Positions 48,706 through 60,532 of a stretch of DNA of 64,000 nucleotides are shown one piece after another. The DNA lies in assembly GCF_963678195.1 (NCBI RefSeq), contig NZ_OY782759.1, forward strand, positions 2,170,001-2,234,000. Reading direction: 5' to 3'. Origin of the DNA: an uncultured Hyphomonas sp. GTDB lineage: Bacteria > Pseudomonadota > Alphaproteobacteria > Caulobacterales > Hyphomonadaceae. Every line of letters starts with the position of its first letter. The first letter of the stretch is position 1. Below the pieces are notes generated by a model. It had not been told where the DNA came from. It ran no database searches and saw only the letters and a program-made list of their open reading frames with translations. The position numbers were made by a program, and so were the translations under genes.

Positions 48706-48857
48706 GTCTGTCCCTGCCCCGAAATCGCCGTGAACCCTAAATATCCGTAAGTTATCAGGGCTGACTGCGGGCCCGCGTTGCGCCATGCATCAGGAATTGT
48801 ATGGTCGAAGTTGAATACCTGCCTTGCGGGATCGCGGGCATGAATTGGAGACCTCTG

Positions 48858-50105
48858 ATGGTTCGCAAACTCGCCGTTGCCGCAATGATGCTGGCCCTTC
48901 CCTTCGCCGGACAAGCGAGTGCGCAGGAGACTCCGGCAGATGATGGCAGTCTGACGCTGGAAGCCATCGCGGCGGTGGTCAACGACCGCCCCATCTCGTT
49001 CACAGACGTCCGGGACCGTGCCCGCATGCTGCTGCTAAGCCTTGGCGGACAGCAGCCCTCCCCGGAACAGGTTCAGCAGATTACCGGACAAGCTCTGGAG
49101 CAGCTGATTGATGAGCGCCTGCAGCTTGAAAAGGCATCCGAATTTGAACTGGAGATCAGCAAGGAAGAGATCGACGGCGCCGTGGAGGGCATGGCGGCCC
49201 AATCCGGACTGACCGGCGCCGACCTGAAATCCCAGCTTCTGGCAGCGGGAATCGATCCCTCCAGCCTTGAAGAACAGATGCGCGCTGAAATCGCCTGGAA
49301 CCGTGTCATGAGCGGCCTCTACGGGTCGCGCATTCGCATTTCCGACAACCAGGTGGACGACCAGATCGAACAATTGCGCCTTGCCGCTCAGAAGACCCAG
49401 TACCGGATTTCCGAGATCTTCCTGTTCGCACCGGATCCGGAAACGCGCACCCAGGCCGAAGAAGCTGCCCGCTCCATTCTGGAACAGCTGAAAGCCGGCG
49501 CGGACTTCCGCGTTGCGGCCCAGCGCCTATCCTCGGCGCCGACCGCGGCGACCGGCGGAGACATGGGCTGGGTCTCCAGCTCGGACCTCCCCCCTGAACT
49601 GGTACCCGCGATCGAATCAGCTGCCGGCCCGGGCCTGTTGGACCCGATCACTGTCGATAATGGCGTCTACATTCTCTACATTCAGAACAAGCGGGAGCCG
49701 GCTGAAGCCACGACCAAGGTTGATCTCATCCGCCTGATCACCAGCGACGCAACGGACGAAAACCTGAAAGCGGCGATGGACCGCATCACATCATGTGACG
49801 ACGTCCAGACCGTCGCCAACACGACTCAGGGCCTCCGGGCTCAGCCGCTGGAAGACATCAACATTGAAGAGCTGGGTCCTGAAGGCAAATCACTCGTCGA
49901 AAGTGCCGAAATCGGCAAGCCAACAGACATCTTTGCGGTCAGCGGCGGATTGGGCACCATGTATGTCTGCCGGCGGGAAGAAGGGGCTGAAGCACTTCCT
50001 TCACGGGAAGATCTCAAGAGCAGCCTCAAAGGACGCGAGCTCAACATGATCTCCGAACGCGAGCTGCGGAACCTGCGCCGGGACGCCACGATTATCTACC
50101 GATAA
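48858..50105 (+). CDS. surA: Peptidyl-prolyl isomerase/chaperone SurA
   Basis: 415 aa periplasmic chaperone for outer membrane proteins such as LptD. Signal peptide (VRKLAVAAMMLALPFAGQASA), SurA N-domain (LEAIAAVVNDRPISFTDVRDRARML), then one recognisable parvulin domain (YRISEIFLFAPDPETRTQAEEAARSILEQL, GGDMGWVSSSDLP) and an anchoring C-terminal helix. ATG 48858 has GGAG 8 bases upstream; ATG 48840 lacks one. The gap from lptD contains a 10-base palindrome GCGGGCCCGC. Confidence 0.92.
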   Translation: MVRKLAVAAMMLALPFAGQASAQETPADDGSLTLEAIAAVVNDRPISFTDVRDRARMLLLSLGGQQPSPEQVQQITGQALEQLIDERLQLEKASEFELEISKEEIDGAVEGMAAQSGLTGADLKSQLLAAGIDPSSLEEQMRAEIAWNRVMSGLYGSRIRISDNQVDDQIEQLRLAAQKTQYRISEIFLFAPDPETRTQAEEAARSILEQLKAGADFRVAAQRLSSAPTAATGGDMGWVSSSDLPPELVPAIESAAGPGLLDPITVDNGVYILYIQNKREPAEATTKVDLIRLITSDATDENLKAAMDRITSCDDVQTVANTTQGLRAQPLEDINIEELGPEGKSLVESAEIGKPTDIFAVSGGLGTMYVCRREEGAEALPSREDLKSSLKGRELNMISERELRNLRRDATIIYR

Positions 50106-50114
50106 GGCTTGCAC

Positions 50115-50134
50115 GTCGCGCCATTTGGCGCGAC
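50115..50134 (+). promoter_or_regulatory. Perfect hairpin abutting the pdxA start codon
   Basis: GTCGCGCC-ATTT-GGCGCGAC, 8 bp with a 4-base loop, ends at 50134; the next base begins ATG 50135. It would occlude the ribosome-binding region and lacks a U-run, so it is not a standard terminator. See the findings for the start-codon implication. Confidence 0.65.
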
Positions 50135-51151
50135 ATGCGGCGCGTGACCAAGAAAACGTCCTCTCTTCCCCTCGTCCTCTCCATGGGCGACCCAGCTGGC
50201 GTGGGCCCCTCCATTACCGCCGCTGCCTGGCAGGCTTTGAAAACTGACCCTGAGCTTCGATTCTATGTGATCGGCGCACCGGACCTCTACCGTGAGCATT
50301 GCCAAGTGCAGGAGATAACCACGCCGGAAGACGCCGCTGCCGTGTTCGGGAATGCGCTGCCTGTCCTGCCGTTAGGCCCTCTGCCTGAGATCACCCCCGG
50401 CAAGCCGGACAATGCTGCAGCGCCCTTCATTATCTCCGCCATTGAAATGGGTGTCGCGCATGTCCGCGAGGGAAAAGCCTCCGGCATTGTCACCAACCCG
50501 ATCAACAAGGCCCTGCTCTACGGCGCCGGATTTCGTCATCCGGGTCACACAGAATTCATTGCAGAACTTTGTCGCCCGGAGGGTGGCGAACCGATACGGC
50601 CTGTCATGATGCTCACCGGCGGTGGTCTGAGGGTGGCTCTGGCAACGATCCACCAACCGCTGGCCACTGTGCCTGCAAGCCTGACGCAGGAAGCACTCGT
50701 GGAACTGGGGTCCATTGTTCACGCTGCCATGAAATCAGACTTCGGAATCGCCACGCCCCGCATCGCCTTTACAGGGCTTAATCCCCATGCTGGCGAAGAC
50801 GGCGCCATCGGGCGCGAGGAGATTGAAATCATCAATCCCGCCGCTGCCACACTCCGCTCCCGGAGTATCGACATTTCCAATGCCCGCCCCGCTGATACCG
50901 TATTCGCAGAAGCCTTGTCCGGGGCTTATGACGCCGTGATCGCCATGACGCATGACCAGGGCCTTATCCCGGTCAAAACACTGGACTTCTGGGGCGGCGT
51001 GAACATGACACTCGGCCTTCCGATCGTCCGGACAAGCCCCGACCATGGCACAGGTTACGATGCAGCCGCGGCAGGCACCGCCCGGCCGGACAGCCTGATC
51101 GCAGCCATCCGCTCAGCCGCCATGGTCGCGAAAAACAGGAACACCGCATGA
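50135..51151 (+). CDS. pdxA: 4-hydroxythreonine-4-phosphate dehydrogenase
   Basis: 338 aa; NAD-dependent step of pyridoxal phosphate synthesis. SMGDPAGVGPSITAAAW at the start, NPINKALLYGAGFRHPGHTEFIAELC with metal-binding His, LNPHAGEDGAIGREE and THDQGLIPVKTL confirm the family. ATG 50135 is used; GTG 50144 is possible and would start after the hairpin. Four-base overlap with rsmA, conserved surA-pdxA-rsmA order. Confidence 0.95.
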   Translation: MRRVTKKTSSLPLVLSMGDPAGVGPSITAAAWQALKTDPELRFYVIGAPDLYREHCQVQEITTPEDAAAVFGNALPVLPLGPLPEITPGKPDNAAAPFIISAIEMGVAHVREGKASGIVTNPINKALLYGAGFRHPGHTEFIAELCRPEGGEPIRPVMMLTGGGLRVALATIHQPLATVPASLTQEALVELGSIVHAAMKSDFGIATPRIAFTGLNPHAGEDGAIGREEIEIINPAAATLRSRSIDISNARPADTVFAEALSGAYDAVIAMTHDQGLIPVKTLDFWGGVNMTLGLPIVRTSPDHGTGYDAAAAGTARPDSLIAAIRSAAMVAKNRNTA

Positions 51152-51984
51152 GCGAACAGAACGACCCCGAACTGACACAGGCCCCAGCGCGCAAGGCGCT
51201 CGGACAGCACTTCCTGTTTGATCCCAGTATTCTTCACCGTGCCGCGACGGCTGCCGGTCCGCTTGAAGGGCGCACCGTCATTGAAGTTGGCCCCGGACCG
51301 GGCGGCCTGACACGTGCTATCCTGAAAGAAGGCGCTGCAAAGCTGATCGCTGTTGAAACCGACCCGCGGTTTGCGTCTGCCCTGCAGGAATGGCCGGAAG
51401 CCCGCGACGGCCGGTTGACCGTCATTGAAAAAGACGCCCGCAAGGTGAAATGGGAGCAAGTGCTGACCGACGCCGGTGCCGATACGCCGGCGATGATCAT
51501 TGCGAACCTGCCATACAATGTCGGCACGGTGCTGCTGATCGATTGGCTGAAAGCCGGTGCATGGCGGGGTGAAATGGCGCTGATGTTCCAGAAGGAAGTC
51601 GCCCAACGTATCTGCGCCGATCCGGGAACGGAACATTATGGACGGCTTGCCGTTCTGACGCACGCGGTGACGCGCCCGCACATCGCCTTCACCCTGCCGC
51701 CTGGTGCGTTCAAACCTCCGCCGAAGGTCGACAGCGCAGTCGCTGTCCTGGAACCTCTTCCCGAAAGCGAACGCTTCCCTCACCTCGAAAAGCTGGAACA
51801 GGTCGCTGGCGCTGCATTCGGCCAGCGCAGAAAAATGCTTCGCGCTGGCCTCAAACCCTTTGCGAAACGCCACGGGCTGAAGGCAGATGAGTGGCTGAAA
51901 AGCCTGGACATCGATCCGACCGCCCGCGCCGAGACCCTGACACAGGAAGAGTTCCAGCGGATGGCAATTTCGCTGGTCAAATAG
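51148..51984 (+). CDS. rsmA: 16S rRNA dimethyladenosine transferase KsgA
   Basis: 278 aa; dimethylates A1518/A1519 of 16S rRNA during small-subunit maturation. KALGQHFLFDPSIL (the typical LGQNFL Asn is His here), VIEVGPGPGGLTRAIL for SAM, IANLPYNVGT for the target adenine and VTRPHIAFTLPPGAFKPPPKVDSAVAVLEPL for the C-terminal region. Coupled with pdxA. Ends at a stem-loop shared with katG. Confidence 0.95.
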   Translation: MSEQNDPELTQAPARKALGQHFLFDPSILHRAATAAGPLEGRTVIEVGPGPGGLTRAILKEGAAKLIAVETDPRFASALQEWPEARDGRLTVIEKDARKVKWEQVLTDAGADTPAMIIANLPYNVGTVLLIDWLKAGAWRGEMALMFQKEVAQRICADPGTEHYGRLAVLTHAVTRPHIAFTLPPGAFKPPPKVDSAVAVLEPLPESERFPHLEKLEQVAGAAFGQRRKMLRAGLKPFAKRHGLKADEWLKSLDIDPTARAETLTQEEFQRMAISLVK

Positions 51985-51986
51985 AA

Positions 51987-52017
51987 AGCGGCGTCCCGAA
52001 ATTTCCGGAACGCCGCC
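51987..52017. terminator. Stem-loop between convergent rsmA and katG
   Basis: GCGGCGT / ACGCCGC outer stem with an imperfect inner CCG/CGG pairing around GAAATTTC. The minus-strand exit (TTTCTATTTG) resembles a weak U-run, so it may end katG. Confidence 0.65.
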
Positions 52018-52038
52018 TCTGATTTGGATAATGCTTTC

Positions 52039-54228
<2,190 letters not shown>

Positions 54229-54385
54229 TCAAGCGTCTTTCAAATCCGAACAGAGGCATGCCTGGCACACCGCAATTGTTTGGGTGATGAGCGGACGCCG
54301 TATCGGCACCAGAGGGGTTCATCACCGCAGCATGACTGTACGCTCTTCAAATGAATAGAACCAATTGATTACTTAAGGGGCGGCT

Positions 54386-54400
54386 ATAGGTTTTAGCTAT
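54386..54400. promoter_or_regulatory. OxyR-like dyad upstream of katG
   Basis: ATAG-N7-CTAT (ATAG-gttttag-CTAT) is the core half of the OxyR tetrad. The two outer quarter-sites do not match well, so binding would be by half-site. Sits in the 265-base region that also holds the hppA terminator. Confidence 0.45.
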
Positions 54401-54426
54401 ATCGTTTTTTTCCCTCGCAAAAACAA

Positions 54427-54454
54427 AGGCCCCGGAGCGTTTGCACCGGGGCCT
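54427..54454 (-). terminator. Terminator after hppA
   Basis: AGGCCCCGG / CCGGGGCCT, 9-bp stem, 10-base loop; on the minus strand it exits into TTTGTTTTTG. It follows the hppA stop by 22 bases. Confidence 0.88.
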
Positions 54455-54475
54455 CCTGAGAAAAATTCATTTTCC

Positions 54476-56629
54476 TTACATGCCGGCGAGAACAGCCAGC
54501 AGCAAGAGCGCCACGATATTCGTGATCTTGATCATCGGGTTCACGGCCGGACCGGCGGTATCCTTGTAGGGATCCCCCACCGTATCGCCCGTCACAGCAG
54601 CCTTGTGGGCTTCAGAGCCCTTGCCGCCATGATTGCCATCTTCGATGTACTTCTTGGCATTGTCCCATGCCCCACCGCCCGACGTCATCGAAATGGCGAC
54701 GAACAGGCCGGTGACGATCACACCCAACAGCATGGCCCCGACGGCTGCGAAGGCAGCACTCTTGCCAGCGATCGCCAGGATGACACCGAACAGGACCACA
54801 GGTGACAGCACCGGCAGAAGCGACGGCACAATCATTTCCTTGATGGCTGCCTGGGTCAGAAGGTCAACGGCGCGGCCGTAATCCGGCTTCACCTCGCCTT
54901 TCATGATGCCCGGCATTTCGCGGAACTGACGGCGAACTTCCTCAACCACAGCCTGGGCTGCACGCCCCACCGCCATCATCGACATGCCGCCGAAGAGGAA
55001 CGGCAGAAGACCGCCAAACAGGAGACCAACCACGACATATGGGTTGGCAATCGAGAAATCGACATCCACGCCGGAGAAGAAGGACCCTTCCGTGGCTTTC
55101 GCCGAGAAGTATTTCAAATCCTCCGAATACGCAGCAAACAGAACAAGCGCCCCGAGACCGGCAGAACCGATCGCGTAACCCTTGGTCACAGCCTTGGTCG
55201 TGTTGCCAACCGCGTCGAGCGCATCCGTCGTGTCACGCACTTCCGATGGAAGTTCCGACATTTCCGCAATGCCGCCCGCATTGTCCGTCACCGGACCGAA
55301 TGCATCGAGCGCGACGATCATGCCTGCCAGTGCGAGCATCGTGGTTGTCGCAATCGCGACACCATAGAGGCCGGCAAGGTTATAGGTGGCGATGATGCCA
55401 GCGATGATCGTCAGGGCCGGCAGCGCTGTCGATTCCAGCGAGACCGCGAGACCCTGGATCACATTGGTACCGTGACCGGACTCCGATGCCTTCGCCACAG
55501 ACCGCACCGGACGATACTTTGTCTCGGTATAGTAAGCGGTAATGACCACGATGAGCCCCGTCACAACCAGACCCAGCAGGCCGCAGAGGAACAGGTCCAT
55601 ACCGGTGATCTCACCAGACAGGCCGAGGGCCGCTGCAGCACCATCAAGAACGCCGAATCCTGCCGGCAGAACCTGGCTGATCACCAGCGCAAGTGCGCCG
55701 ACCGACAGAACGCCGGTGACGATAAGGCCCTTATAGAGCGCCCCCATCACATCGGTTTTGCCGGGGCCAAGATTCACGAAATAGGTCCCGATAATTGACG
55801 TGATGATACAGACGCCGCCAATCGCGAGCGGAAGCAGCATCAGGTCACCGAGATAGGCAGCGTCCGAGAAATAGATCGCCCCCAGAACCATCGTCGCAAC
55901 CAGCGTCACCGCATAGGTTTCGAACAGGTCAGCCGCCATGCCCGCACAGTCGCCGACATTGTCACCGACATTGTCAGCGATGGTCGCAGCGTTACGGGGG
56001 TCATCTTCCGGAATACCGGCTTCGACCTTGCCAACCATGTCGCCGCCGACGTCCGCACCTTTTGTAAAGATGCCGCCGCCGAGACGGGCGAAGATAGAGA
56101 TAAGCGAAGCGCCGAAGCCCAGAGAAACGAGCGAATCGATAATTTCCCGCTTCTCGAGCTCATCAGCCAGGCTGAGGCCCATGACCATGGTCAGGAAGCC
56201 ATAATAAAGAACGATACCAAGCAGAGCGAGGCCAACGACGAGCATGCCCGTCACTGCGCCGGATTTGAATGCCATTTTGAGGCCGGCATTGAGGCCGGAT
56301 TTTGCGGCCTCTGTTGTGCGGACGTTGGCTTGCACCGACACTTTCATGCCGATGAAACCGGCAGCACCTGACAAGACGGCGCCGACGACGAAGCCAAGTG
56401 GCTGCTGCCAGCTCTGGAATGCCAATGCCAACAGGACAACGACCACGACACCGACAATGGCGATGGTCCGATACTGGCGGCCGAGATAGGCGTTTGCGCC
56501 TTCCTGAATGGCCGCAGCAATTTCGCGCATTCGCGCGTCACCCGCGGGGGCGGACTGGATCGAGCGGGCCTGAATGAACCCGTACAAAACCGAGATAACG
56601 CCCGCTGCGAGAGCGAGATAATACCACAT
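54476..56629 (-). CDS. hppA: H+-translocating membrane pyrophosphatase, K+-independent type
   Basis: 717 aa with about 16 membrane segments. Pumps H+ using PPi hydrolysis. Substrate loops [47 protein letters not shown] (residues about 185-230), and DNAGGIAEM are intact. The site [16 protein letters not shown] has Lys where K+-dependent forms have Ala, which marks the K+-insensitive H+ type. ATG 56629 precedes the first hydrophobic helix. Upstream gap of 144 bases to thiL. Confidence 0.95.
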   Translation of the reverse strand: MWYYLALAAGVISVLYGFIQARSIQSAPAGDARMREIAAAIQEGANAYLGRQYRTIAIVGVVVVVLLALAFQSWQQPLGFVVGAVLSGAAGFIGMKVSVQANVRTTEAAKSGLNAGLKMAFKSGAVTGMLVVGLALLGIVLYYGFLTMVMGLSLADELEKREIIDSLVSLGFGASLISIFARLGGGIFTKGADVGGDMVGKVEAGIPEDDPRNAATIADNVGDNVGDCAGMAADLFETYAVTLVATMVLGAIYFSDAAYLGDLMLLPLAIGGVCIITSIIGTYFVNLGPGKTDVMGALYKGLIVTGVLSVGALALVISQVLPAGFGVLDGAAAALGLSGEITGMDLFLCGLLGLVVTGLIVVITAYYTETKYRPVRSVAKASESGHGTNVIQGLAVSLESTALPALTIIAGIIATYNLAGLYGVAIATTTMLALAGMIVALDAFGPVTDNAGGIAEMSELPSEVRDTTDALDAVGNTTKAVTKGYAIGSAGLGALVLFAAYSEDLKYFSAKATEGSFFSGVDVDFSIANPYVVVGLLFGGLLPFLFGGMSMMAVGRAAQAVVEEVRRQFREMPGIMKGEVKPDYGRAVDLLTQAAIKEMIVPSLLPVLSPVVLFGVILAIAGKSAAFAAVGAMLLGVIVTGLFVAISMTSGGGAWDNAKKYIEDGNHGGKGSEAHKAAVTGDTVGDPYKDTAGPAVNPMIKITNIVALLLLAVLAGM

Positions 56630-56773
56630 GAACCTATTTTCCTTCCCTAGCCAAATCGAACCGGTTTTGCCCGGTTTCTCCCTGAGCTTTCATTATTATG
56701 GATACTTTGCTGCCACCCCCTGACGTTACGTGCAAGATGCCTCACGCTTGAAGCGAGTCAGACAGGACCCGGT

Positions 56774-57709
56774 TCAGCCATGCTCGAAGCCGAGAGTTTC
56801 CGGCAGGTTAACGCGCGTACCATCCATAAAAGCCGCCAGACCGGCGCCCGACGCAAAAGAACCTATTTGCGTGACCTTGATGCCCCCTTCCTCGGAATAA
56901 GCCTGGATCCGAGAAGTCGCCGACTCAGGTGCGGCAAAAAGAACCTGATAGTCATCGCCCCAGGACGCGAGCGCGATCCATTCTTCAAGACCTGAGACTC
57001 CACCGGCATAAGGCACGGCGCCCAGATCGACCGCGGCCGACAGACCGGAGGCCTCGGCGAGCATGCGGGCATCCCCCAATAGTCCGTCAGAGACGTCCAT
57101 TGATCCGGTCGCGCAATCACGTAGCAATCCGGTAATCGCCAATGGCGCGAGCTGAGGCTCCCGGTAGGCCGCGACATGAGGGTCACTCAGACGCCCGTCG
57201 CGCAGCGCTCTGTAGCCGAGATATGCCGCACCGATCTCTCCAGTGACCCAAAGCATATCGCCCGCTTGCGCCCCACTGCGCCTGATCGCACCGCCCGGGC
57301 CGCACTGACCGGTCAGGGTGAGGGACAGGAACAGTCCCTGCGGACTGGCCGTCGTATCGCCGCCTATGAGCCGGATGCCCCAGCTGGCGAGTTCATCACC
57401 GAAGGCGGCGGCAAAACACGCAAGGTCCTCCTCCGGCCTGTCACCTGGCCAGCCCAGCGTCAGCAAGGCCTCCAGCGGCCGGGCACCTTTGGCAATGATA
57501 TCCGACACATTCGCCCGCACCAGCTTCCGAGCCACCGTCTCAAGGGGGTCGTCAGGAAAGAAGTGCACACCCTCGACCAATGCATCGACAGTTGCGATGA
57601 CGGGCCCCTCCGGCGCCGACAGTTCGGCCACATCATCCCGCAAGGCTTCAGCCCCTGGTGAAGATGCCAGTGGCGCAAAATACCGGGAGATCCAGTCTCG
57701 CTCGCCCAC
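56774..57709 (-). CDS. thiL: Thiamine-monophosphate kinase
   Basis: 311 aa; ATP-dependent phosphorylation of thiamine phosphate to the diphosphate cofactor. PurM-like fold: ATVDALVEGVHFF, VRANVSDIIAKGARPLEALLTLGWP with metal-binding Asp residues, RLIGGDTTASP and SMDVSDGLLGDARMLAEA. Start is GTG 57709, 2 bases after the amidohydrolase stop, so cotranscribed. No thiamine riboswitch is visible. Confidence 0.93.
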   Translation of the reverse strand: MGERDWISRYFAPLASSPGAEALRDDVAELSAPEGPVIATVDALVEGVHFFPDDPLETVARKLVRANVSDIIAKGARPLEALLTLGWPGDRPEEDLACFAAAFGDELASWGIRLIGGDTTASPQGLFLSLTLTGQCGPGGAIRRSGAQAGDMLWVTGEIGAAYLGYRALRDGRLSDPHVAAYREPQLAPLAITGLLRDCATGSMDVSDGLLGDARMLAEASGLSAAVDLGAVPYAGGVSGLEEWIALASWGDDYQVLFAAPESATSRIQAYSEEGGIKVTQIGSFASGAGLAAFMDGTRVNLPETLGFEHG

Positions 57710-57711
57710 GG

Positions 57712-59463
57712 CTAGTCAGACACCTCTTGTTCTGCCAATGGCCGCTTCACGCCATCCAGCACCACGCCCCAGACCAGGATCGCATCCCAGTCCTTCCCGC
57801 CGGTCTCCAGCGGGTTCGCGCCAAGTATGGTGAAATCCGCACGCTTGCCAGGCTCGATCGAGCCGATTTCCGCTTCCAGGCCGAGCACGCGGGCCGCATC
57901 GAGCGTGATCGCTTCGAGCGCCTCATAGGGGCTGAGCGCCATCTCCGCTTCATACACGCCGCCCTCCCGCGTGGCGCGGGTCATGTGTACGCCTGCCGCC
58001 CGCAGCGGATAAGGCGGTGCCAACGGCGCATCGCTATGGACAGCAACGGGCACGCCAGCAGCCGTCAGAGCGCCCAGCGGAGAAATCCACTTCGCCCTCA
58101 CATCCCCCAACGGTCCGGCATATTCATTTGCCATGTAGAACACATAGTGGCTGGCGGCGGAGAGCCGGGCATCCAGCCGTCCGGCCGCCTCCACCTGTTC
58201 CGGTGAGAACAGTCCGCCATGCTCGATGACGAAGCTGTTGTCCGGCCCATCACCCTGCCGCAGGATTTCCAGCGCCTCCAGCGTGGCGCTTTGGGCCGCG
58301 TCGCCATTGGAATGGATATTCACACCGAGCCCCGCGTCCCAGTAAGGCTGGATCGCCGGGACGATTCCGTCCGGCCCGGCCACCCACAGCCCCTCTGATC
58401 CCTTGGACTGTCCGGAGAGGTAGCCCGGCGGCGAAAGCCGCATTGTCTGGCTGTAAAACGCGCCATCGGTAAAGAATTTCACGCGCGGCAGAACTGGCGC
58501 TGGCGTCTCCTGCGCCCCGCTGACCATGTCGAGCACGGCCTGCACCCGGTTTTCTCCATAGGTCCGCTCCAGGGCGCGATATTCCGGGACGAGATAGAGG
58601 TGATACCCCGCCTCCTGGGGGCTGCCCCAATTGGCGCGGATGTTTGCATCCTCCATCTCCCAGCCGAACAGGCCGTACGCCATCTCGGCCGTGGTCGTGA
58701 CGCCTGCCTGACGCAGCATGGACGAGAAACCGTGGAAACCCGCCGTGACATTCTCCGGCGCGAGGATCACGCCTGCATAGGCCTGGATGACCAGCAGAGC
58801 GGCATCCTCATAGATCCGGCCGGTCAGCTCCCCCGCCTCATCGAGATCGACGCCATGAAACGACTGCGCCAACGCAGGCGTGAAGCCAGCCGCATTGATC
58901 GCCGCGCTGTTCAGGTAAAAGTCATGCGAGGAATAGTGCCAGACAATCAGAGGCTGGTCCGGCGCAATCATGTCGAGGTCCGCCCGGGTCAGGTCACCGT
59001 GCACAAGATTGTGGTAGCCATACGCGACGACGGCCGCGTCCGGCTGGGCGTCCGTAACGATGTCAGACAAGGCTGCGAGAAACGCTTCCCTGTTCGGCAG
59101 GCCGGGTTTCATTCCATGAGGCGTTGCCATCGGCCAGGGCGGCGTGATGGGCAGATTGTACTGCAGCGCGCCCAGCACGACATGCACATGCGGGTCAATC
59201 AGCCCCGGCACGATCACGCGATCCTCAAAGGTCGTGTCGACCATCGCCGCAGGCATCGCGTCCTGCAGGCCCTTGAGGGTCCCAGTGGAAAGAATGCGGT
59301 CTCCAGACATAGCCACCGCCTCAGCCGTATCGCCCTCTCCCGTCATCGTGACTACAACTTTCGCGGGGTAGATAACGACTCCCTCGCCTGCCGCAGGCTC
59401 CGGTGACGAAGGCGCAGCACACGCCGAGACCGCAATCGCTGCGGCCAGCATCAACCTTTTCAT
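57712..59463 (-). CDS. Amidohydrolase lipoprotein, YtcJ-like
   Basis: 583 aa. Lipobox VSAC (MLAAAIAVSAC) makes it a lipoprotein, unusual for this metal-dependent TIM-barrel family. Metal motifs: PGLIDPHVHVVLGALQ (HxH), later VNIHSNGDAAQSAT and VIEHGGLFSPEQ, and the late VAVHSDAPLAPPYPL. C-terminal SIEPGKRADFTILGANP is the amidohydrolase_3 signature. Substrate unknown; exported forms may act on periplasmic amides or formamides. Leads a two-gene transcript with thiL. Confidence 0.87.
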   Translation of the reverse strand: MKRLMLAAAIAVSACAAPSSPEPAAGEGVVIYPAKVVVTMTGEGDTAEAVAMSGDRILSTGTLKGLQDAMPAAMVDTTFEDRVIVPGLIDPHVHVVLGALQYNLPITPPWPMATPHGMKPGLPNREAFLAALSDIVTDAQPDAAVVAYGYHNLVHGDLTRADLDMIAPDQPLIVWHYSSHDFYLNSAAINAAGFTPALAQSFHGVDLDEAGELTGRIYEDAALLVIQAYAGVILAPENVTAGFHGFSSMLRQAGVTTTAEMAYGLFGWEMEDANIRANWGSPQEAGYHLYLVPEYRALERTYGENRVQAVLDMVSGAQETPAPVLPRVKFFTDGAFYSQTMRLSPPGYLSGQSKGSEGLWVAGPDGIVPAIQPYWDAGLGVNIHSNGDAAQSATLEALEILRQGDGPDNSFVIEHGGLFSPEQVEAAGRLDARLSAASHYVFYMANEYAGPLGDVRAKWISPLGALTAAGVPVAVHSDAPLAPPYPLRAAGVHMTRATREGGVYEAEMALSPYEALEAITLDAARVLGLEAEIGSIEPGKRADFTILGANPLETGGKDWDAILVWGVVLDGVKRPLAEQEVSD

Positions 59464-59527
59464 GGGCCCCTCCTCCCTGTCTTTGTCAGAGAAGCGTGGC
59501 GTGCCCGGTGACCGATTGCAAGCGGGA

Positions 59528-60487
59528 TCAGAGGCCTTCGCGGCCGATCGCGTAGAAACGTTCCGCCCGCTGGCGGCGCAGTTCCGCCGGAGACAGTCCG
59601 TCCAGTTCCTTCAGCGACTTCTCGAGCGCCTTGGCCGCAGTGGCCATCGCCCGCTGGGGATCACGATGAGCGCCGCCGACAGGCTCTTTGACCACGTCAT
59701 CGATGACTTTCGTCCGCAACAGATCCGGCGCAGTGATCTTCATCGCGTCTGCCGCGTCCTTCGCCTTGCCCGCATCGCGATAGAGAATGGACGCGCAGCC
59801 TTCCGGCGAGATCACCGAATAGATGGCATGCTCCATCATCAGTACCTTGTTGGCTGCTGCAATGCCGATGGCGCCGCCAGACATGCCTTCACCGATGATG
59901 AGCGTGACAAACGGAACGCCCAGCGTCAGGCCGCGCTGCGTGCCGCGCGCGATGGCTTCCGCCTGCCCGCGTTCCTCGCCGCCCTTGCCCGGATAGGCGC
60001 CGGCCGTGTCCGGAAAGCTGAGGACAGGCAGATTGAACTTCTCGGCCAGGTCCATCAGGCGTACGGCCTTCCGGTATCCTTCCGGGTGAGCCATGCCGAA
60101 ATTGTGCCGCAGGCGCGTTTCAGTCGTCCGGCCTTTTTCGTGGCCCATGACAACTACCGGGCGCCCCTTGAAGCGCGCCAAACCGCCGATGACGGCCTCG
60201 TCATTGCCATAGACCCTGTCGCCGGCCAGTTCTTCGAAATCTTCAAAGACGTTCTCGACGAAATCGCTGAAATGCGGCCGGTCCGGATGGCGGGCCACCT
60301 GCGTCTTCTGCCAGGCGCTGAGATCGGAATAGGTGTCCTTCAGCAGCTTCTGGGATTTCGCCTTCAGCTTTGTCAGCTCGTCCGAAATCGACGGGCCATC
60401 CTTGCGGCCCGACAGCGTTTCCAATTCGGCGATCTTGGAATCCAGTTCCGCCAGCGGCTTTTCGAATTCGAGATATGAAACTTTCAT
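59528..60487 (-). CDS. accA: Acetyl-CoA carboxylase carboxyltransferase alpha
   Basis: 319 aa. With AccD transfers carboxyl from biotin to acetyl-CoA in fatty acid synthesis. Long N-terminal coiled region (SYLEFEKPLAELDSKIAELE), RPHFSDFVENVF, then GDRVYGNDEAVIGGLAR, and the crotonase core PVLSFPDTAGAYPGKGGEERGQAEAIARG and GEGMSGGAIGIAAANKVLMMEHAIYSVISPEGCASILYRD. ATG 60487 is the family start. Confidence 0.97.
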   Translation of the reverse strand: MKVSYLEFEKPLAELDSKIAELETLSGRKDGPSISDELTKLKAKSQKLLKDTYSDLSAWQKTQVARHPDRPHFSDFVENVFEDFEELAGDRVYGNDEAVIGGLARFKGRPVVVMGHEKGRTTETRLRHNFGMAHPEGYRKAVRLMDLAEKFNLPVLSFPDTAGAYPGKGGEERGQAEAIARGTQRGLTLGVPFVTLIIGEGMSGGAIGIAAANKVLMMEHAIYSVISPEGCASILYRDAGKAKDAADAMKITAPDLLRTKVIDDVVKEPVGGAHRDPQRAMATAAKALEKSLKELDGLSPAELRRQRAERFYAIGREGL

Positions 60488-60532
60488 GGCGCGCAAACTA
60501 GCAATCACAGACTGACTCGCCTAGTGCCGAGA

